Shown: one piece after another, positions 1 to 7,176 of the stretch
How positions within the stretch are numbered: position 1 is the stretch's first letter
Layout: each line of letters starts with the position of its first letter
Source: an uncultured Methylococcaceae bacterium
GTDB lineage: Bacteria; Pseudomonadota; Gammaproteobacteria; Methylococcales; Methylococcaceae
Reading direction: 5' to 3'
Assembly: GCA_903859815.1 (NCBI GenBank)
Contig: CAIOOA010000104.1
Location: 1 to 40,877, forward strand
Length of the DNA stretch: 40,877 bases
Position numbers and translations under genes: made by a program
Notes under the pieces: model-generated
What the model was told of the DNA's origin: nothing
Databases searched by the model: none
Seen by the model: the letters and a program-made list of their open reading frames with translations, nothing else

Positions 1-1
1 A

Positions 2-142
2 CGGCGTGTGGCGCGCGGTGGCTCCTGGCGCGGCTACCGAGGCAGTGCGCGCGCCGCCGCCCGCAACGACGACCATCCAGACGTCCGTAACTTCATCTTC
101 GGCTTCCGTTTGGTGTGTGTCGCCCCCATCCTGAACCGCTGA
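2..142 (+). CDS. C-terminal end of an FGE-sulfatase (SUMF1-like) domain protein, 5' truncated by the window
   Basis: Forward reading frame 2 is open from the window edge to a TGA at 140-142 and encodes 46 residues. They contain RVARGGSW, then R-x-A-x-R-N spacing and the ending FGFRLV, the typical closing strand pattern of formylglycine-generating-enzyme/C-type-lectin-like domains. The rest of the gene, and so any N-terminal domain, lies outside the window. Residues between GGSW and GFR are encoded almost entirely by codons ending in C or T. This is the pattern expected when AAY codons have been altered at their first two positions, as in targets of diversity-generating retroelements. The domain call is fairly safe; the retroelement link is inference. 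Confidence 0.7.
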   Translation, partial: RRVARGGSWRGYRGSARAAARNDDHPDVRNFIFGFRLVCVAPILNR

Positions 143-283
143 TCACTGATACGCTGATCTCTGTCGCCCGTTTTGCTGTTCACTGGCTTTTGAATTTGTC
201 TTTTGCTTTTAGCCGCGCAGCGGCGCTAGTGCGGATCGGGATGACATATTCCGTCCGATATTTGCTTAATTTGCAATGAAAAC

Positions 284-331
284 TTAAACCGGTTTCGCAT
301 TCAGTTCAGTAAAAACCAGCACATAGGGCAT
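284..331 (-). pseudogene. Truncated start of a RelE/ParE-type toxin gene
   Basis: On the minus strand an ATG at 331-329 overlaps the antitoxin stop codon (TAATG). It opens a frame reading MPYVLVFTELNAKPV before a TAA at 286-284. Overlap with the antitoxin stop, and a first beta strand of the type MxYxLVFTE, are what one expects for the start of a RelE/ParE-like toxin, but only 15 codons remain. No continuation is visible in any frame between 142 and 283. I interpret it as a toxin gene that lost its body, leaving the antitoxin alone. A genuinely tiny unrelated ORF is the alternative. Confidence 0.4.
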
Positions 332-585
332 TACAATGAGTCAACCCGTGCCAGATGGTCTTCGGGCGATTCCTTCACAAAACGCCCTGCTGCCAGATCA
401 GTGCGGGTCTCAGCCAGCGCGGCATCCAGTTCGCATTCACGCAGATAGTGATAATGGGCAATGTCCATCACTACAAAGCGATCCTTGCCGCGCACTGAAA
501 TGATCGCTTCGGGGTGATGTTCCAATAGCGCTTCGATGGCGGATATGCCTTTGGTTTTAAGTTCGTTGGCCGTGATACTCGACAC
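331..585 (-). CDS. Phd/YefM-family antitoxin
   Basis: An 84-residue protein starting with the usual Phd/YefM layout: a short N-terminal strand (MSSITANELKTKG), a helix, then a strand and loop carrying VRGKDRFVVMDIAHYHYLRE. This is the N-terminal DNA-binding fold of the family. The C-terminal third, rich in Asp and Glu, would bind and neutralise a cognate toxin. The start is GTG at 585-583, chosen because a strong AGGAGG sits seven bases upstream. Length is typical for the family. The gene immediately downstream is only a toxin stub, so this antitoxin appears orphaned; it could still repress its own promoter. Confidence 0.75.
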   Translation of the reverse strand: MSSITANELKTKGISAIEALLEHHPEAIISVRGKDRFVVMDIAHYHYLRECELDAALAETRTDLAAGRFVKESPEDHLARVDSL

Positions 586-666
586 GATACCCTCCTGACA
601 GGTTGCATAAGAAGCCTTATCTAATCACACCATAAACCGTGCAGTAAAGCGCATCTTTTGGATAAG

Positions 667-699
667 TCAAACCGTCATATAGAAAACAGAACGGTTTGA
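667..699. repeat. Inverted repeat upstream of the small membrane protein gene
   Basis: TCAAACCGT at 667-675 and ACGGTTTGA at 691-699 are perfect 9-bp inverted arms separated by 15 bases. They lie in the divergent region between the antitoxin (start 585) and the membrane protein (start 779). The arms could be an operator for the antitoxin or a hairpin; the sequence does not decide. Confidence 0.4.
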
Positions 700-778
700 T
701 TCAAAACCTATATTGGACGAAACAAAATCCCGTTGCTAACCTATCCTCAATATTTTACTTGTCGATAGAGAGGCCACC

Positions 779-1228
779 ATGAACATACATCATTGGGTTG
801 CAAATTGCCGCGCTGCATCCACCCTTGCATTGCGCCAGTGGGCCAACTACAAAACCATTGGCCTAAGTTTATTGGCTTTGGATATCGCCCTGTTCGGCAA
901 TGTGTTGTCCGCAGGACTAGGCCATAGCTTGCATCTGCTGATCCAGTTTGTCGAAATCGGGCTAGAGCATTTCCTCGAAAATGCCTTCGACCTGACCCCG
1001 CGCCAAGCACAGTTTGTATTAGCCTACGGGGGCTTGATTATGGGCATAGGCGTCTTCGTTTATGTGACCCGTAAGGCGTATTTAGCGGTCAAGTGGCTTT
1101 GGCTTATCGCAAAATTGCATTTAGTGGTGAGGACAGAAGAAGCTAGAAGCATTTGGCATTACACCGATTGGAACAAAATCCTCCTCACCCTAGGTGCGGT
1201 TGGAGCGACGCTGATTCTGTTGACTTAA
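779..1228 (+). CDS. Small integral membrane protein of unknown function
   Basis: A 149-residue protein with AGAGG upstream of the ATG (768-772). Hydrophobic stretches occur at about residues 26-56, 78-98, 100-118 and 134-149, suggesting three or four membrane segments. Basic and aromatic residues lie between them (TRKAYLAVKWLWLIAK). The last segment ends at the C-terminus (GAVGATLILLT). I do not recognise a family. The stop codon lies three bases before the end of a repeat element that starts at 1231, so the repeat may have been inserted right at the gene's 3' end. No functional partner is evident. Confidence 0.5.
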   Translation: MNIHHWVANCRAASTLALRQWANYKTIGLSLLALDIALFGNVLSAGLGHSLHLLIQFVEIGLEHFLENAFDLTPRQAQFVLAYGGLIMGIGVFVYVTRKAYLAVKWLWLIAKLHLVVRTEEARSIWHYTDWNKILLTLGAVGATLILLT

Positions 1229-1230
1229 GG

Positions 1231-1466
1231 CAGCGGTCTCATTATGAGGCAATAGGATTTGCCAATGATGTTTAATCGGACACTTGTGCACCGACAAGTT
1301 ACCGTCCCCTTCGACTTCGCTCAGGACAGGCATGGCACTGGATGCATTCGGAACATCCTTGTTCCTCACCCTTCGGGCAGCAAAGCTGTGCAAATCGGCT
1401 GTCCTGCCGATTTGTCCGGCAGTCCATGCCGGAATGACGACTTCCTAGCCAAAAGGAGAATTGCTG
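1231..1466. mobile_element. MITE-like repeat, copy A (degenerate, with internal REP insertion)
   Basis: The left end CAGCGGTCTCATTATGAGGC and right end GAGAATTGCTG match the ends of copy C (6971-7176). The interior also matches copy C (GGATTTGCCA, GACACTTnTGCACCGACA, the right GGCAGTCCATGCCGGAATGACG). Relative to copy C it has an extra block of about 24 bases near 1308-1331, with CCTTCGACTTCGCTCAGG, and a second extra block of about 75 bases before the right part. It also lacks about 65 bases near the left end. The flanks (GACTTAAGG and AGGTTAGCC) show no target duplication. It encodes no protein I can support. Confidence 0.65.
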
Positions 1467-1507
1467 AGGTTAGCCCGGTTTCATGCCTATCTGGTTAGTC
1501 GGGATGT

Positions 1508-4500
1508 TTAACCCCGACTAATCCCACTAGAACAAGCCGCCTCACAAGCCGCTAAGGTGGCTTCGGCTTCGGCAAGGTCGCGATGGTGCAGCGGGGTGAA
1601 AATCTCCACTGCCTTTTGCGCATGGGTTAGGGCTTCGCTGGCACGTTGCTGCTGGAGCAGGGCTTGGGCGAGGTGCTTGGAGCTACCAGCGATGAGTTCC
1701 ACTCGACCTATGCCTTCGGCAAGCACCATGACTTCATTGGCTAGGCGTTCTGCTGCAACCCAATTTTCACGGGCCAAATATAATTCGGCAAGATTGCCGG
1801 TCATGTAAGCTACTCCTTCACGATAGCCGACTTTGTGGGCAATGCGTAATGCCTCATTACAATCAGCTTCGGCACCATCCAAATCACCAGATTCTTTCTT
1901 GGCTTCTGCCAAAGCATTGAGACCAATAGCCACTTCCCCACTTTCTGGATTCAAAGAGCGCCACAATTCTAGCACCTGCTCATGGGCAGTAATCGCTTTG
2001 GGGTAGTCTTTGAGTAACTGGTATCCAAGACCACCTAAGTAGATGGCTATAGCCTGTTCGCGGACACCAGAACCGGCTTGCTGCCAATGCTGAGCGCAGC
2101 GTTCGGCACAATCCAACACGGCTCCAGCTTCGCCTTTCAATTCGTAAACCCAGCCAGCCTGAAAGGCTCGCCTTCCGGCCTTGTGGTTATCGCCCACAAA
2201 CAACGCCTTGGCCTCGGCCTCTTGGCTTAGCTTCAGCAAGACATCCCATCGGCCGGTGTAGTCAAGGAACGTGTCTAGCACATCGCACACCGTTTGCAAG
2301 CGGGCGTTGTCACCGGCGATCAACAGCGGCAGCGCGGCTTGGACGCTGGGCCAAGCCGCTTCCAAATCGGTGAATGGGGCATTGGCAGCGCCTCCACGTT
2401 GTGTAACCAAGGCATAGGCTTCTGCTTCCAAGCGTTGCCCCGCCGCGCCAACTGCCTCCGGTCGGCGTAGGCGCAGGAAACGTGCGGCCAAGGCTGGCAA
2501 CAACCAAGTGCCTCGGGTTTCGTCTTCAATCAATAGCGCCCGGTCGCGCAAATCATCCAGCGCGGTCAATGCGGCAATCTCGCTGAGTTCGGCTAAAGGC
2601 AACAGCCAAGCCAGACGGGCCGGTTCGGTGAAATAGGCCAAAGCCGCGAGGACTTTGGTTTCATCCTCAGTGAACGTGTCCAGCAAATCCCCAAAGATAA
2701 ATTCCAAGGGATCGTTCTTTTCATCTAGTTTTTGCCGCTTATGCGCCTCTTGCAAGCGGGCCACTGCGTCCTCCACGGTGCGGCAACGGCCTTGGTTGCG
2801 CCCCAATTGACCGGCGGTCCAAGTCAATAATAGCGGATTGCCCCCGGTTTCGGCATAGAGCGTTTGCAGTTCCTCCTCGGTCAGTTGGGTCAACGGTTCC
2901 CAGCGTTTGCCCAAGTCGGCTAGTAATTGTTTCGCTGCGTCGAAATCCAGCTTGTCCAAGCGCAAGGTTCGGGCGGCGGTGTCGTCGCGGCGGCGGGTAG
3001 TGACGATAGCCTTGCACGTAGACGGTAGTCTTTCCAGCAGATCGTAAATCCGTCGGCGCTCTTCCCGGCTGAAGCTTTCCAGATTGTCCAGCACCAGCAA
3101 GACCCGCTGCGCCATCAAGGCATGGCGTACTAAATCCGCTTGCTGGGCTTGCGGGATGCGCCGGATGCCGTCGCGGCCTAACGCCAAGCCGATTTCCGTC
3201 AGCAGCGCGTAGTAATCGTCCACGCGGTTGTCTAGCAAAGCGTGTTCGCCGTAGGGTTCCAAGCGGCGGCTTTTTGCGGTAACGAACAATTTCAACGGGT
3301 ACTGTTCCGCCGGGGCAAGGTGCGCGGCTTCCTGCGCCAGCGCGGTCTTGCCGATGCCTCCCGGCCCATCCAATACCACACCCCAGCCGACATGTCCCGG
3401 CTGCAAGAATTTGGCGATGGACTCTAGCTCTTTCTCCCGACCGAAGAACGGACGGCGTGAGGGCAGGGTCGAATGCGGGGTGAAGGGGGTAGTCGGGTTT
3501 GCGGCTGGATTGCTATTAACGCTGGGCGGGATGGCGACAGACTTTGCCTTATTCTTGCGATAGGAAAACGTTTCCGGCGCGGTGCCATTGTCTTTTAGCA
3601 GATAGCCGTTTTCGTGATCGGGGATGAAACGCCAACCGTTGAGCTTATTTGTCGCGATGCGCGGCCATAAGCGCAAGTGAGCATTTTCATCGCTAAATTC
3701 AATCCGTCCCACCGTATAACCATGGCGACGTTCCTGCTTGGGTGGTTCGCCAAAATATTCCATGCCAAACACCGAGCAGCCTTGGCATAGCCTTACCGCG
3801 TCGGGATTGCCGCCTTTTTTGATGTAAGAAATTTCCGTTTCGTGCATGTGTCCAAACAAATGCACGGCGAAGCGGCCTGCCGGGGCGATTTCAGTCTCGC
3901 CGTGCTTGCGGGCTTCGGGGGTTAGCCAGTCCGGGCCTTGGTGGGTGAGCAATAGGCAGACCGAGTGCCGATTCAGCCAATCATCCACCGCGCCGCCGCA
4001 GACGGCATGAAGCTGGCGCACATCCCAAACCAGCTTGCCTTGATAATCGCCGCCTTGGAGTTGCAGAAAGGCGGTGTTCAAGCCGACGATGCCAATCGAC
4101 AAGTCTCCACATTCCAAGGTGCAAGCAAAATCACCGGGCAGAATGCCTGTCGTCAGATTCTTGGCACGGTATGGAGCGCCCTTCCACCATTCGGTATAAG
4201 CGGCGAAGGCATCCTGAATCACGCGCCGGTAAGTGCCTACCGGATTGTCCCAAAACTTGGCTGAAATACGCTGGAAGCCGTCTTTCTCTAGCAGTGTGTC
4301 TATCGCGGGATTGTCTTCCTTGGGATTGGGGCGGAACAGGTCATGATTGCCCGGTACGGCCAGCAGCACGGCATCGCCCGAGCCGAGTTCGTCCAATCTT
4401 TGCCATAAGCGGTCAAGCACTTCTTTTTGCATCGCCCGAAATTCTTCCGATTTGCCCTGCTGGACCAGATCGCCCGTGAACAGCACAGCCTGCCAAGGGC

Positions 4501-4630
4501 CGGTGAGTTTATGCAGTTCCGCCAGATCATCGAGAAAAGGCTTGCGCAGATTCGGCCATAGGCAATCTTGACCCTCAAGGCCAAAATGGAAGTCTGTGAG
4601 ATGGAGCCAGGAGAAAGTTGTCGCTGTCAT
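1508..4630 (-). CDS. Metallophosphoesterase-STAND NTPase-TPR protein (candidate immune/conflict sensor)
   Basis: A 1040-residue three-part protein. Residues 1-320 form a calcineurin-like phosphoesterase with all metal-binding motifs: TDFH (D13, H15), GDLV (D54), GNHD (94-97), LTHQG (H230) and GHMH (260-263). Residues 390-660 form an NB-ARC-like STAND NTPase: FFGREKELE leader, Walker A GPGGIGKT (422-429), Walker B LLVLDN (511-516), sensor IVTTRRR, and the GGNPLLL helix motif (596-602). A winged-helix region follows, and residues 760-1030 are TPR-like helical repeats with paired Ala/Leu/Tyr positions. In STAND proteins the repeats sense a ligand, the NTPase oligomerises and the N-terminal enzyme is the effector. 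Here the effector would hydrolyse a phosphoester, perhaps nucleic acid or a nucleotide. It stands alone on the minus strand among other accessory genes. The exact trigger and substrate are not deducible. Confidence 0.85.
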   Translation of the reverse strand: MTATTFSWLHLTDFHFGLEGQDCLWPNLRKPFLDDLAELHKLTGPWQAVLFTGDLVQQGKSEEFRAMQKEVLDRLWQRLDELGSGDAVLLAVPGNHDLFRPNPKEDNPAIDTLLEKDGFQRISAKFWDNPVGTYRRVIQDAFAAYTEWWKGAPYRAKNLTTGILPGDFACTLECGDLSIGIVGLNTAFLQLQGGDYQGKLVWDVRQLHAVCGGAVDDWLNRHSVCLLLTHQGPDWLTPEARKHGETEIAPAGRFAVHLFGHMHETEISYIKKGGNPDAVRLCQGCSVFGMEYFGEPPKQERRHGYTVGRIEFSDENAHLRLWPRIATNKLNGWRFIPDHENGYLLKDNGTAPETFSYRKNKAKSVAIPPSVNSNPAANPTTPFTPHSTLPSRRPFFGREKELESIAKFLQPGHVGWGVVLDGPGGIGKTALAQEAAHLAPAEQYPLKLFVTAKSRRLEPYGEHALLDNRVDDYYALLTEIGLALGRDGIRRIPQAQQADLVRHALMAQRVLLVLDNLESFSREERRRIYDLLERLPSTCKAIVTTRRRDDTAARTLRLDKLDFDAAKQLLADLGKRWEPLTQLTEEELQTLYAETGGNPLLLTWTAGQLGRNQGRCRTVEDAVARLQEAHKRQKLDEKNDPLEFIFGDLLDTFTEDETKVLAALAYFTEPARLAWLLPLAELSEIAALTALDDLRDRALLIEDETRGTWLLPALAARFLRLRRPEAVGAAGQRLEAEAYALVTQRGGAANAPFTDLEAAWPSVQAALPLLIAGDNARLQTVCDVLDTFLDYTGRWDVLLKLSQEAEAKALFVGDNHKAGRRAFQAGWVYELKGEAGAVLDCAERCAQHWQQAGSGVREQAIAIYLGGLGYQLLKDYPKAITAHEQVLELWRSLNPESGEVAIGLNALAEAKKESGDLDGAEADCNEALRIAHKVGYREGVAYMTGNLAELYLARENWVAAERLANEVMVLAEGIGRVELIAGSSKHLAQALLQQQRASEALTHAQKAVEIFTPLHHRDLAEAEATLAACEAACSSGISRG

Positions 4631-4717
4631 CGTATCAAGGTTTTTTTGGTGTTTAGCAGATTTATCAGTTCAGTTTAGAACATTCCGCATTTGCTGTCTT
4701 GCGTTGCACAGAAACTG

Positions 4718-4945
4718 CATCAATTCTCATTTTGGCAAAATCGTAGGGTGGGCTAGGTGCGCATTTCAAAAGACCTTCCGTTTATCGCTAAGCTTGGAGC
4801 GCACCGTAGCCCACCATTGCCAATCCGCCGCCAGGTTGGTGGGCTACGGCGCACGGAAAGCACCGAGTGGGGTCAAGGTTCCCGGTGTGTGCGCCTAGCC
4901 CACCCTACGGTAGGAGCGTTGGTCACGCCAAAATGAGAATTGCTG
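4718..4945. mobile_element. MITE-like repeat, copy B, containing nested inverted repeats
   Basis: The ends carry CAATTCTCATTTTGGC (4721-4736) and its exact reverse complement (4927-4942); with the outer CAT/CTG the terminal repeat is 19 bp with one mismatch. Flanks CAGAAACTG (4709-4717) and CGGAAACTG (4946-4954) match at 8 of 9 positions, indicating a 9-bp target duplication. The interior differs from copies A and C. It has an outer inverted pair (4743-4762 with 4890-4909, core TAGGGTGGGCTAGG) and an inner pair (about 4799-4815 with 4836-4853, core CGTAGCCCACC), so the whole element can fold on itself. It has no coding capacity. It fills most of the gene-free stretch 4631-5011; the remaining bases show nothing else I can name. 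Confidence 0.75.
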
Positions 4946-5011
4946 CGGAAACTGATGGATATTGGCAATCGTTAATTCTCATCGTCACCAAATTCTCTCT
5001 ACTCCATATTC

Positions 5012-5227
5012 TCACGGCATATAATCCTGTAAATACTCTTGGTCTTCCGCAAGAATGATGAGTTTGCCTTTGGCGCTGCCGGGTTGTCGGCGTTTGCGGG
5101 TGGCTTGGGCTTCCGGTTGGTCGATTACGACCAAAAGTTCGTGTTCGCCGGGTAACACGTCTTCGGGAAGACGTACAGTGAGCAGGCGGTTCTCAGGAAC
5201 ATGGCATTTTAATTTAAGGGAAAGCAT
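5012..5227 (-). CDS. Small antitoxin-like protein (DUF2281-type C-terminus)
   Basis: A 71-residue protein. The N-terminal half resembles a short swapped-hairpin/AbrB-like fold (RLLTVRLPEDVLPGEHELLVVI). The C-terminus has the GSAKGKLIILAEDQEYLQDYM arrangement, a GSAKG turn followed by an acidic tail, seen in antitoxins that wrap around PIN-domain toxins. The start at 5227 is supported by AGGAG six bases upstream. It lies 13 bases after the beta-lactamase stop on the same strand, so the two may be cotranscribed. No toxin follows: the next bases are a short gap and MITE copy B. It is therefore an orphan here. Confidence 0.6.
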   Translation of the reverse strand: MLSLKLKCHVPENRLLTVRLPEDVLPGEHELLVVIDQPEAQATRKRRQPGSAKGKLIILAEDQEYLQDYMP

Positions 5228-5240
5228 GGTTCACTCCTAT

Positions 5241-6017
5241 TCAAGGTTCAATGATACCCTTTTGCTGTAAAGCTTCCCTTGCCAATTTCTGGCGTAGGGG
5301 CAATTCGTTTTCATTTTGCACTTCGATATTCAATGCAAAGAAAAACACCTCTTTTGCTTTTTCTACATAGCCGACATACCAACCGACTTGCGGGGTTGTC
5401 CGCGCTGCCCAGCCAGTTTTTGCCCACAGTTTGTGATTCGGGGTTTCTTCCATCAGCATGATTTGCCTGAGCGTGTCAAATGAGGTTTGACTGAAGGGGA
5501 GGGTGCGTCGATAAACCTTCTTCAAAAACTCAATTTGTTCGATGGCGCTGATTTGCAGTGAACCGTCCAGCCAGAATGTGGTGACTTCAAAAGGTTGGGT
5601 CAGTTTGCCATAATCTATTTTGGATAGATATTTTGGATAGTTTTTTGCGCCCACCCGACGGGCCATTTGCTGGTAACACCAGACGCATGACACTTTAAAT
5701 GCAGATTCCAAGGTCTGGTCATGGTTCCAATCGGGGAAATTATAATGTTGACCATTCCATTTCAGCACGTCGTCTTTGCCTTGAATGGCTTTGGTTTCAA
5801 GCGCAATCAGCGTGTTCGGTATCTTGAAGGTGGAAGCCGGCGAAAATCGTTGTTTGGCACGGGCTTCGTTGTGGATGAAAGTCTGCCCGGTATTCAAGGA
5901 TGAAATCACCATCGTGCCGGTTAAACCATAATGGGCAAATAACTGGGCAATGGCTGGGTCTTCGGCGCGGGCTGGGAGGCAAACCAAGGCTATTAACAGG
6001 AGGATGAAATGTTTCAT
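5241..6017 (-). CDS. Class D (OXA-type) serine beta-lactamase
   Basis: A 258-residue protein with a signal peptide (MKHFILLLIALVCLPARA) for export to the periplasm, where it would hydrolyse beta-lactams. Class D motifs in order: STFK (62-65, catalytic Ser62 and the Lys that is carbamylated in the family), SCV (110-112, the S-x-V motif), YGK at 136-138 where most relatives have YGN, FWLDGSLQIS (the conserved Trp149), and KTG (200-202) followed by WAARTTPQVGWYVGYVE. The ATG at 6017 is preferred over an upstream in-frame TTG at 6050, because only the former places the signal peptide at the N-terminus. The gene follows a secreted protein gene that ends at 6043 and precedes an antitoxin-like gene. 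No mobile element or integron feature flanks it, so it is probably a resident chromosomal oxacillinase. Confidence 0.88.
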   Translation of the reverse strand: MKHFILLLIALVCLPARAEDPAIAQLFAHYGLTGTMVISSLNTGQTFIHNEARAKQRFSPASTFKIPNTLIALETKAIQGKDDVLKWNGQHYNFPDWNHDQTLESAFKVSCVWCYQQMARRVGAKNYPKYLSKIDYGKLTQPFEVTTFWLDGSLQISAIEQIEFLKKVYRRTLPFSQTSFDTLRQIMLMEETPNHKLWAKTGWAARTTPQVGWYVGYVEKAKEVFFFALNIEVQNENELPLRQKLAREALQQKGIIEP

Positions 6018-6042
6018 GACGGATAAGTTTTCGGATAAATCT

Positions 6043-6624
6043 CTATTCAATAGGTGTAATGGTCACTTCCAACGGTGTTGTGCCATAGTCGTAACCACCA
6101 TAGACGATAAAATCTATCGGGCTGCCAACGGTGATAGTCGTGGTCAAGTTGAATTTACCGGCATCACGGGCTTTCCATAACCATTGGTCGGCTTGCTTAA
6201 TGCCAATGCGCATGGAGCCTCCGTCGCCAGCCAAGAATTTCCCCTTAATTTGGTACTGACCATCAATAGGCGCCGTCCAGCGTAATACTGACGGTTCGTA
6301 TTGGCATCCGGGATGCAAGGCAAGTTGGCCGACAGCAACGCCTAACAGCGTTTTTTTGCCCAGATTACGCCATATTTGCGGGTTATTGTCTTTGCATCCC
6401 GGCGTAAACCAAGCCGGTGTGGTGCTTTCAACCGGGTAAGGGGTGCTATGCAGGGTGAACTTCTGAACATCATTAGGTATCCAGCCATAAGACCAGACTC
6501 CGTTGGGGTTTCCTTTTTCAACGGTGAAGTCGGTGGTTGGGTTGTAAACGGGGTTATCGGCGAGTGCTAGGCTTGCCATCGAGAACAGTACAGTGGCGAG
6601 ACTGGATAATAATTTGTTGTTCAT
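6043..6624 (-). CDS. Secreted beta-rich protein of unknown function
   Basis: A 193-residue protein with a clear signal peptide (MNNKLLSSLATVLFSMASLALA). The mature part is rich in Gly, Thr, Trp and Tyr, with alternating patterns (NPNGVWSYGW, VLRWTAPIDGQYQIKGKF, SMRIGIKQADQWLWKARD, IDFIVYGGYDYGTTPLEVTITPIE). These suggest a jelly-roll or carbohydrate-binding-like beta sandwich. Two cysteines (PGCKDN and PGCQYE) could form a disulfide. There is no PEP-CTERM tail, lipobox or catalytic motif. It stops 25 bases before the beta-lactamase start on the same strand, so the two may be cotranscribed. The function is unknown. Confidence 0.6.
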   Translation of the reverse strand: MNNKLLSSLATVLFSMASLALADNPVYNPTTDFTVEKGNPNGVWSYGWIPNDVQKFTLHSTPYPVESTTPAWFTPGCKDNNPQIWRNLGKKTLLGVAVGQLALHPGCQYEPSVLRWTAPIDGQYQIKGKFLAGDGGSMRIGIKQADQWLWKARDAGKFNLTTTITVGSPIDFIVYGGYDYGTTPLEVTITPIE

Positions 6625-6647
6625 GGCTGTTAGTCCTAATTTATCAA

Positions 6648-6903
6648 TTAATAACTCATTCTAATCCCAATCTCTGCCCCGCGTCCCGGTTCCGGGGCGA
6701 AATTGCGCAAATAAGAAGTCGAGTTGCGGATGTTTTCGTTGAGTAAGTTGCTGCCTCTGGCGAATAGCAAGACATTCGCCTTGTGGAAATTTTTGATTTT
6801 TTACTGCGCCCCGACACCGAGCAAACCATAAGCCGGTCTGTGGGTGTCGAATTGGTCGGGGTTATTTTGCGCCTCGGCGCGGGTTAGCCTTAAGTTGGTT
6901 GAT
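6648..6903 (-). pseudogene. Decayed 3' end of a TonB-dependent receptor (partial duplicate of 8368-10455)
   Basis: Reading the minus strand, this stretch matches the last ~85 codons of the receptor at 8368-10455 almost segment by segment. It ends in PEPGRGAEIGIRMSY and stop, has NLLNENIRNS upstream, and GLLGVGAQ and LTRAEAQ before that. In between are an in-frame stop (the TTTTTACTGCGCC region) and altered codons. Similarity begins with the stop codon at 6648-6650 and fades near 6903. Only the receptor tail is present, so this is a remnant of a duplicated or recombined receptor gene, not an expressed protein. Confidence 0.8.
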
Positions 6904-6970
6904 TAGTCTGTTGAGGTATCCCCTCGCACGAACCACGAGTTGAACTTTGTCAACCCATGGTTCGATCTGA

Positions 6971-7176
6971 CAGCAATTCTCATTATGAGGCAAAGCGTTG
7001 ATGTATAACCCGTCATTCCTGCCGGGAAGCAGGAATCCAGTCACAGGGACGTGAAACTAGGATTTGCCAGTCATTTTTAATCAGACACTTATGCACCGAC
7101 AAGTTACCGTCCATGGCACTGGGTTCCGGCAGTCCATGCCGGAATGACGGCGTTTTAGCCAAAATGAGAATTGCTG
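6971..7176. mobile_element. MITE-like repeat, copy C, with perfect 9-bp target duplication
   Basis: The 206-bp element begins CAGCAATTCTCATTATG (6971-6987) and ends with CAAAATGAGAATTGCTG (7160-7176), inverted repeats with one mismatch over 17 bp. The flanking TCGATCTGA occurs at 6962-6970 and again at 7177-7185, a perfect 9-bp direct repeat that marks a transposition event. The interior includes CGTCATTCCTGCCGG and, near the right end, CATGCCGGAATGACGG, another inverted pair. No ORF of transposase type exists, so it would need to be mobilised by an enzyme elsewhere. It separates the receptor remnant from the zinc-uptake genes. Confidence 0.85.

Noticed and set aside
747-1010. Minus-strand open frame opposite the small membrane protein
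   Set aside because: Composition is unlike a protein and it lies wholly antisense to a better-supported gene with a ribosome binding site.
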